Positions 57,116 to 64,000 of a stretch of DNA of 64,000 nt are shown in pieces (within the stretch, counting starts at the first letter, position 1; each line of letters begins with the position of its first letter). This DNA is from Channallabes apus (lineage: Eukaryota; Chordata; Actinopteri; Siluriformes; Clariidae). The translations under genes and the position numbers were made by a program. Under the pieces are notes generated by a model. The model saw only the letters and a list, made by a program, of their open reading frames with translations, was not told the DNA's origin and did not search any database. The stretch spans positions 21,860,071 through 21,924,070 of the forward strand of contig CM060107.1 in NCBI GenBank assembly GCA_030522415.1, read 5' to 3'.

Positions 57116-59257
57116 ATGAATCCCACCACTAAAGACAGATTCACAAGTAATCTGCCGGATCTGTCCCAATTTCTTATTAGACCCCTAAATGCAGATGATC
57201 TAGATGAAGTGACTAGCAGCATGGGCACTATTTTTACCAGTACATTAGACACTGTTGCTCCCATCAGATTAAAAAAAGTCAGAGATAAAACATTGGCACC
57301 GTGGTACAACAGTCATACTCGCGCCCTAAAGAGAGCAACCCGTAACCTCGAGCGAAAATGGAGGAAAACTAAATTAGAAGTTTTTCGAATTGCGTATAAA
57401 GACAGTATGTGCAGCTATAGACAGGCTCTAAAAACTGCTAGGACCGAGCATCTTAGCCAACTGATAGCAAGAAACCAAAACAATCCCAGGTTCTTATTTA
57501 GTACAGTGGCTCGCTTAACAAAACCTAAGATGCCCGCAGAGAGTATCCCATCACAGTTTAGAAGTGAAGACTTTATGGACTTCTTTAATGAAAAAATCAA
57601 TAATATCAGGAAGAAAATAATGGAGGTTCAACCTCTAATAGTATCTCACGATCCAGTTCAGCCTATAGCTTCACATTTAGATTTTCACTGCTTTACAGGT
57701 ATAGGACAGGAAGAGCTGTATAAACTCATCACCTCGGCTAAATCAACAACGTGCCTGTTAGACCCAATCCCAACCAGATTTTTAAAAGAAGTGATGCTTA
57801 CGGTTGGAGAGCCACTCCTAAACATTATTAATTCTTCATTACATCTAGGTCACGTCCCTAAACCTTTCAAGTTAGCAGTTATTAAGCCGCTTCTTAAAAA
57901 ATCTAATTTGGACGCGAATGAAATAAAAAATTACAGACCGATCTCAAACCTCCCGTTCATATCAAAAATACTAGAAAAAGTAGTATCAGCTCAAATTTGC
58001 ACATTCTTGCAGGATAACAACATCCTTGAAGAATTTCAGTCAGGTTTCAGGCCCCATCATAGCACAGAAACTGCACTAGTTAAGATTACAAATGACTTGT
58101 TTTTAGCTTCAGACCAAGGCTGCATCTCATTGCTAGTCCTGCTCGATCTTAGTGCTGCATTCGACACTATAGATCATAATATTCTCATAGATCGCTTACA
58201 AAATTATATAGGCATTCAGGGACAGGCACTAAAATGGTTTAGATCTTACCTGTCTGATCGCTACCATTTTGTAGATCTAAATGGAGAACCGTCTGGTATA
58301 ATGCCAGTGAAATATGGGGTCCCACAAGGGTCAGTTTTAGGACCTCTGTTGTTCTCAATATACATGCTTCCCTTGGGTAACATCATTAGAAGACATGGGA
58401 TTAGTTTCCATTGTTATGCTGATGATACCCAATTATATATCTCAACTAAACCAGACGAAATACCTAAGTTGTCTAGATTAACTGAGTGTGTCCAGGACAT
58501 AAAAGATTGGATGACCAATAACTTTCTTTTACTAAATTCAGATAAGACAGAGATATTACTTATTGGCCCAAAAACCAGCACACAACAGCTTTCACAATTC
58601 AGCTTGCGCTTAGAAGGATGTACTGTTATTACCAGCTCAGCAGTAAAAGATCTGGGAGTAATATTAGACAGTAACTTGTCTTTTGAAAATCACATTTCAA
58701 ATATCACAAAAACAGCCTTTTTCCATCTTCGAAATATTGCTAAACTTAGGAACATCTTATCCGTATCTGATGCAGAAAAACTAGTTCATGCATTCATGAC
58801 CTCCAGACTGGACTATTGTAATGCATTACTAGGTGGTTGTCCTGCATCCTCAATAAACAAGCTTCAGTTAATCCAAAATGCAGCTGCCAGGGTTCTCACT
58901 AGATCCAGAAAATATGATCATATAACCCCAATATTATCATCCCTGCACTGGCTACCTGTTCAGTTTAGAATAAATTACAAAATAGTATTACTTACATACA
59001 AGGCCTTAAATGGTTTAGCTCCCACATACCTAACCAGTCTTCTGATACGCTACAATCCACCACGCGCCTTAAGATCACAAAACTCCGGACTTCTGGTAGT
59101 TCCCAGAATTTCAAAATCTACAAAAGGGGGTAGGGCTTTTTCATATTTAGCTCCAAAGCTTTGGAATAGCCTTCCAGACAGTGTTCGGGGAGCAGACACG
59201 GTTTCTCAGTTCAAAAGTAGACTCAAGACGCATCTTTTTAATCTGGCATACACATAA
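57116..59257 (+). CDS. L2 ORF2, reverse transcriptase part
   Basis: 713 residues, open. It includes the connecting region, fingers ([20 protein letters not shown]), motif A ([13 protein letters not shown]), motif B ([12 protein letters not shown]), the catalytic YADDTQLY and the C-terminal [12 protein letters not shown] region. Enzymatically intact by motif. The last 404 codons match the copy at 2-1216. Confidence 0.92.
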   Translation: MNPTTKDRFTSNLPDLSQFLIRPLNADDLDEVTSSMGTIFTSTLDTVAPIRLKKVRDKTLAPWYNSHTRALKRATRNLERKWRKTKLEVFRIAYKDSMCSYRQALKTARTEHLSQLIARNQNNPRFLFSTVARLTKPKMPAESIPSQFRSEDFMDFFNEKINNIRKKIMEVQPLIVSHDPVQPIASHLDFHCFTGIGQEELYKLITSAKSTTCLLDPIPTRFLKEVMLTVGEPLLNIINSSLHLGHVPKPFKLAVIKPLLKKSNLDANEIKNYRPISNLPFISKILEKVVSAQICTFLQDNNILEEFQSGFRPHHSTETALVKITNDLFLASDQGCISLLVLLDLSAAFDTIDHNILIDRLQNYIGIQGQALKWFRSYLSDRYHFVDLNGEPSGIMPVKYGVPQGSVLGPLLFSIYMLPLGNIIRRHGISFHCYADDTQLYISTKPDEIPKLSRLTECVQDIKDWMTNNFLLLNSDKTEILLIGPKTSTQQLSQFSLRLEGCTVITSSAVKDLGVILDSNLSFENHISNITKTAFFHLRNIAKLRNILSVSDAEKLVHAFMTSRLDYCNALLGGCPASSINKLQLIQNAAARVLTRSRKYDHITPILSSLHWLPVQFRINYKIVLLTYKALNGLAPTYLTSLLIRYNPPRALRSQNSGLLVVPRISKSTKGGRAFSYLAPKLWNSLPDSVRGADTVSQFKSRLKTHLFNLAYT

Positions 59258-59901
59258 CTCATCCCAGTACTCATACTCCAGTACACCTATACCGAATGGC
59301 AACTACGCTAATTCTCCCCATCTGTTCTGTATTTCTCTACCCATCCCGAGGCATCGGGAGATTTTGCCAGCTTCAGTAGACAAAGGCCGACCCTGCGAGG
59401 TTCCTGAGGCATCCAGAGAAGGACCAGCTCCAACTGGATTCAGCTTTATGATGGTTGGAGCTACACATGCTGCTCCTGTGCTTCCAGTGATCCAGACCTC
59501 ATCTGCCCTCTGCACCTACTGACTCGTCCCTATGCTGAACTGGTCTTCATGACAATTTAAATAATTTCTGTCATATTGAATTTTCACCTGCACAACACAC
59601 AAGATGTTATATCATTTCTATCTGTTATCGCCCAAATGAGGATGGGTTCCCTGTTGAGTCTGGTTCCTCTCAAGGTTTCTTCCTAATGCCATCTCAGGGA
59701 GTTTTTCCTTGCCACCGTCGCCGTCACCCTTGGCTTGCTCATCAGAGACATTTCATTCATTCATCTCATTATTATCTGCACATTTTTCTCACACATCCAC
59801 ACTTCCAATTATTTTCTTTTCTATAATTTTATATTATTTGTTTTTATTTATTTATTTTCTATTATAATTTTATTTATTTATTTATTACTTTATATATAAT
59901 T

Positions 59902-59945
<44 letters not shown>

Positions 59946-60217
59946 TTTTTTTTTTTTTTTTTTTTTTTAAATTTCTTAAATTTTTGTGAAGCTGCTTTGA
60001 GACAATGACCATTGTTAAAAGCGCTATATAAATAAAATTGAATTGAATTGAATTGAATTGAACATTAATGATTTGATTCGAGGTTTGCACACTAAGACTC
60101 AGAAAAAGTGAAATAAAATGATTGCTGTTTAAATGGCATGTGTTTATCCTGTTTTGTCAGGTAACAGAACCTAAACACCTGTGCTGTATATCAGACAGCG
60201 ATGGAGAGAGTGTACTG

Positions 60218-60518
60218 TAGATTACACACAGGTGCTCTCTAGTCATTAGCACTCATCAGGCAATGTCTATGGCCAACTGACTGCACTCAGACCAAAGGGG
60301 GCTGAATAATTACACACACCCCACTTTTCAGTTATTTATTTGTAAAAAAAAAAAATGTTTGAAATCATGTATGATTTTCGTTCCACTTCTCGCGTGTACA
60401 CCACTTTGTATTGGTCTTTCACGTGGAATTCCAATAAAATTGATTCATGTTTGTGGCTGTAATGTGACAAAATGTGAAAAAGTTCACGGGGGGGCGAATA
60501 CTTTTGCAAGCCACTGTA
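60218..60518. mobile_element. Tc1-like element end (same family as 32094-33126)
   Basis: Matches 32830-33126 of the internally deleted element, ending ACTTTTGCAAGCCACTG. The other end and the transposase are absent. Confidence 0.75.
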
Positions 60519-61517
60519 GTTGTCCTGAGATTTAACATTGTTACCAATAATAGGCTGAGGCATTCTCTGTCCATGCTCATAAGGAATCCCTCAATGTTTT
60601 TCAATTAGGGGACAGAAGCAGATCAGCTATGTTGTAGTTCAGGTGAAGAGGCGAGTTCACAGGAGGTCAATCTGAATGTTGATTATACAGTATATAACAT
60701 ATAATATGTGTGCGTGTATTATACATGTTGATTATACTAATATTTAGCATTATGAGGAGTGATAGGCTGAGGATGTAAGTGATTCATTAGTGTTTTTGGC
60801 AAAAGTTTTGAACTGACATTTCACTTTTTTGTCACGCTATTTCATCAGGTAGCAATGCTGTCCGGTCCTAGTGCAGTCAGAGGGGAAGAGTTAGGGTCAA
60901 AGCCATTGTTCACCCCCAAAAAAACTTTACTCTCTATTTACTCCTTAAGTGGTTCCAAACTTTAATGATTTTCTTTATTTTGTTGAATACAAAATAAGAT
61001 ATTGGGGAAAAAAGCTGAAAACATTGACTTCCGTAGCAGGAAAAACAAATACTATGTAAATCAATGATTACAGGTTTTCAGCATTCTACAAAATATCATC
61101 TTTAGTGTTTATCAGAAGAAAAAAAGAACAGCCTGGACAATATTGATGTCAAACAAATATGCCAGCAGTTTATTTTTGTTAACGAGAGGCGAAGGCATGT
61201 TTTTGTCTCCTTCATATAGGAGCAATAGGCATTGAGCTGTTGTGTGGTACTCTACCTAGTTGTTCATGTTTAGATCTAATCTACTTTTATATATATACAG
61301 ATGATTGAGATGTTTCATTTGCACTAGGGCTCAATAAAGAATAGTTTTTATTTTATTAAAGACTATCTTTTTGTCAGTTATGAAACATTCCTTTAACTTT
61401 ACACTATTCCTTAATTTAACTTAATGAATTGCATTTCGAGTGGATTAATATAAATCGAAGCATTGCTAGTATTAATGTAAAGTGATTTCGCACCATATTA
61501 AGAAAAACATGTATTCA
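60519..61517. other. No gene recognised
   Basis: A+T-rich sequence with no convincing ORF, inverted repeat or known repeat. Confidence 0.5.
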
Positions 61518-61610
61518 GTGGACATAGTTGGGGTGGGAGGTTGGTAGGTGGATGGGGCAGGGGGTTGGGGGTTGGTGGGTGGAAAAGGGGATTGGGGGAT
61601 GGGGTATTAG
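61518..61610 (+). repeat. G-rich tract with G-quadruplex potential
   Basis: Dense runs of three to five G separated by short T/A/TGG spacers, then a (TG)n at 61639-61666. Confidence 0.75.
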
Positions 61611-61640
61611 TTGGAGTCATAGTTAGCAAACCTACGCCCT

Positions 61641-61674
<34 letters not shown>

Positions 61675-61961
61675 GAAATACAATTAATATTTTCGTGTTT
61701 AATTACAAAAAATAAAAAACATTTTAATGGTTAGTGATTGTTGCAGACATTTACACTATTTTTGAGAACTATTAAGTTCTCCTTCAACGTGTCATAGCCG
61801 ATAACTGCCCCTTTGAATGGTGTTAAAAATACTTGCAAAACAAGTATTGCAGCCATACATTGGAGGGAACTTCTGAGGTGGTCAGTGATTGATGGCACGG
61901 TCGGTCGGAGGGGGTTGTGATCACACCTATAAATCTTTTGTTCTAGGCTATCGGTCAAATA

Positions 61962-63575
61962 CAGTGGTGTGAAAAACTATTTGCCCCCTTCCTGATTTCT
62001 TATTCTTTTTCATGTTTGTCACACAAAATGTTTCTGATCATCAAACACATTTAACTATTAGTCAAAGATAACACAAGTAAACACAAAATGCAGTTTTTAA
62101 ATGAGGGGTTTTATTATTTAGGGAGAAAAAAAATCCAAACCTACATGGCCCTGTGTGAAAAAGTAATTGCCCCCTGAACCTAATAACTGGTTGGGCCACC
62201 CTTAGCAGCAATAACTGCAATCAAGCGTTTGCGATAACTTGCAACGAGTCTTTTACAGCGCTCTGGAGGAATTTTGGCCCACTCATCTTTGCTGTTGTAA
62301 TTCAGCTTTATTTGAGGGTTTTCTAGCATGAACCGCCTTTTTTAAGGTCATGCCACAACATCTCAATAGGATTCAGGTCAGGACTTTGACTAGGCCACTC
62401 CAAAGTCTTCATTTTGTTTTTCTTCAGCCATTCAGAGGTGGATTTGCTGGTGTGTTTTGGGTCATTGTCCTGCTGCAGCACCCAAGATCGCTTCAGCTTG
62501 AGTTGACGAACAGATGGCCGGACATTCTCCTTCAGGATTTTTTGGTAGACAGTAGAATTCATGGTTCCATCTATCACAGCAAGCCTTCCAGGTCCTGAAG
62601 CAGCAAAACAACCCCAGACCATCACACTACCACCACCATATTTTACTGTTGGTATGATGTTCTTTTTCTGAAATGCTGTGTTACTTTTACGCCAGATGTA
62701 ACGGGACACGCACCTTCCAAAAAGTTCAACTTTTGTCTCGTCGGTCCACAAGGTATTTTCCCAAAAGTCTTGGCAATCATTGAGATGTTTTTTAGCAAAA
62801 TTGAGACGAGCCTTAATGTTCTTTTTGCTTAAAAGTGGTTTGCGCCTTGGAAATCTGCCATGCAGGCCGTTTTTGCCCAGTCTCTTTCTTATGGTGGAGT
62901 CGTGAACACTGACCTTAATTGAGGCAAGTGAGGCCTGCAGTTCTTTAGATGTTGTCCTGGGGTCTTTTGTGGCCTCTCGGATGAGTTGTCTCTGCGCTCT
63001 TGGGGTAATTTTGGTCGGCCGGCCACTCCTGGGAAGGTTCACCACTGTTCCATGTTTTTGCCATTTGTGGATAATGGCTCTCACTGTGGTTCGCTGGAGT
63101 CCCAAAGCTTTAGAAATGGCTTTATAACCTTTACCAGACTGATAGATCTCAATTACTTTTGTTCTCATTTGTTCCTGAATTTCTTTGGATCTTGGCATGA
63201 TGTCTAGCTTTTGAGGTGCTTTTGGTCTACTTCTCTGTGTCAGGTAGCTCCTATTTAAGTGATTTCCTGATTGAAACAGGTGTGGCAGTAATCAGGCCTG
63301 GGGGTGACTACAGAAATTGAACTCAGGTGTGATAAACCACAGTTAAGTTATTTTTTAACAAGAGGGGCAATCACTTTTTCACACAGGGCCATGTAGATTT
63401 GTTTTTTTTCTCCCTTAATAACGTAAACCTTAATTTTAAAATCTGCATTTTGTGTTCAATTATGTTATCTTTGACTAATAGTTAACGGTTTTTGATGAGC
63501 AGAAACATTTAAGTGTGACAAACATGCAAAAGAATAAGAAATCAGGAAGGGGGCAAATAGTTTTTCACACCACTG
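61962..63575 (-). mobile_element. Tc1-like transposon, well preserved
   Basis: 1614 bp with ends CAGTGGTGTGAAAAACTATT, flanked by TA (61960-61961, 63576-63577). Same family as 17466-25188. It serves as the empty-site reference for the TTAA element in that copy. Confidence 0.92.
62180..63198 (-). pseudogene. Tc1-like transposase with two small indels
   Basis: ATG at 63196-63198 opens 291 codons, starting MPRSKEIQEQMRTKVIEIYQ. The helix-turn-helix DNA-binding region is followed by the DDE domain with all three residues kept (LWTDETKVELFG, LQQDNDPKHTS, DLNPIEMLW). Against the copy at 23948-24970, one extra base in the T run at 62338-62343 shifts the frame before the C-terminus, and about 5 nt are missing near 62296. 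There are no nonsense codons. It would otherwise be the usual 340 residues. Confidence 0.9.
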
Positions 63576-64000
63576 TATCTCTCCACTTGGAAGCAAAAAC
63601 ATGCAAGGGATTTCAGCATCTCGACGCACATACTAAGCTGTTTATAAAGTAGACACTGATTGTTTTTTCATTTTGTAATCTTTCCCGTGTTTACCGTGTA
63701 CTGTACAATGTATATTCATTTTTTAATGAATTACTGTAAATAAACTACACATTCCGTTGATTTACCAGAAATGACTTTTCTGTTTTTTGTGTGTGCTAAA
63801 CTAAACTTCAGGGTCAAAGTAATAGCGATTTTATTTGAAAAGTATTATATATTTACAATGCTGATAAGTTCAAGCTTAGATTCATATATAAACTGCTTCA
63901 AAGTCTTTCCGTGACCGCTGAAATCCGACAGACGCAGGGCTCAAGGGAGGTGTGTCTGTGTGTGTGTGTGTGTATGTGTGTGTGTGCGCGTGCGCTGCAG

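Larger units (their letters stand above)
55905..60058 (+). mobile_element. L2-type LINE, nearly complete
   Basis: Contains the C-terminus of ORF1, ORF2 endonuclease and reverse transcriptase, the 3' UTR and the GAATT tail (60030-60058). The 5' end is truncated within ORF1. From 58042 on it is nearly identical to 1-1986. The AT run at 59907-59938 and T run at 59944-59968 are longer than in the other copy. Confidence 0.9.
61804..64000. repeat. Second copy of the giant-repeat family, interrupted by Tc1
   Basis: 61804-61961 matches 21590-21728, and 63578-64000 continues with blocks matching 21728-21830 and then 21030-21375, to the window edge. The junction reads GGTCAAATA before and TATCTCTCC after the Tc1, against the uninterrupted GGTCAAATATCTCTCC near 21722. 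Confidence 0.82.

Overview
This window is repeat-rich vertebrate DNA, most likely from a ray-finned (teleost) fish. The reasons are the mix of elements (L2-type and Rex1/Babar-type LINEs, a Tf1/sushi Ty3-gypsy element, a DIRS-like fragment, several Tc1 families, PIF/Harbinger, hAT and TTAA-targeting elements), long (CA)n tracts and intron-containing genes. I cannot name the species. There is no bacterial operon, CRISPR array, tRNA or rRNA gene.

The only clear host gene lies on the minus strand. It is an array of fibronectin type III (FN3) exons from 48403 down to 1987, and it probably continues past the left edge. Thirteen of the 14 recognisable exons have both borders; all but one of these are 261 nt (one is 267), and every exon border is in phase 1. 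Each exon encodes one N-glycosylation-rich FN3 domain. This architecture fits the ectodomain of an R3-type receptor protein tyrosine phosphatase (PTPRH/PTPRJ/PTPRB-like); no phosphatase or transmembrane exon is in the window. Exons near 2-15 kb form a tandem array of a two-exon unit (types A and B, joined by an 88-94 bp intron). Exons at 16.4 kb and 44.9-48.4 kb are a third type (C). An L2 LINE cuts one A exon and a Harbinger element cuts another; a further A exon is reduced to a 30-nt stub.

From left to right: L2 3' end (1-1986); FN3 A/B exons with a pogo-like MITE (2626-3252), a Harbinger element (3721-5578) and a gypsy element (7660-13521) in introns or exons; mariner relics (16.0-17.4 kb); a Tc1 element (17466-25188) split by a 6.1-kb TTAA-flanked element whose core is a giant imperfect inverted repeat; a decayed Tc1 (25269-26620); an L2 tail; then a very old L2 spread over about 28-43.75 kb because it was hit by a Rex1-type LINE, two Tc1 elements, a 4.9-kb CACTG-ended element with exon-like blocks, and a younger L2 that itself carries a hAT MITE. 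Next come FN3 C exons (44.9-48.4 kb), a DIRS-like remnant (48.7-50.6 kb), a two-exon gene resembling the C-terminus of fish SAMD3-like proteins (52.7-53.5 kb), a PIF/Harbinger MITE (54210-55063), a nearly complete L2 (55.9-60.06 kb) almost identical to the copy at the left edge, and a second copy of the giant-repeat family interrupted by a well-preserved Tc1 (61962-63575).

The most notable observations are: (i) the gypsy element carries sequence evidence for Tf1-like self-priming, an 11-nt primer-binding site complementary to an LTR segment that lies 30 nt downstream of a TATA-like box; (ii) several transposon insertions can be read to the base because empty paralogous sites are also present; (iii) the 6.1-kb TTAA element holds arms of unequal repeat number; (iv) the CACTG-ended element has three exon-like blocks that join in one phase.
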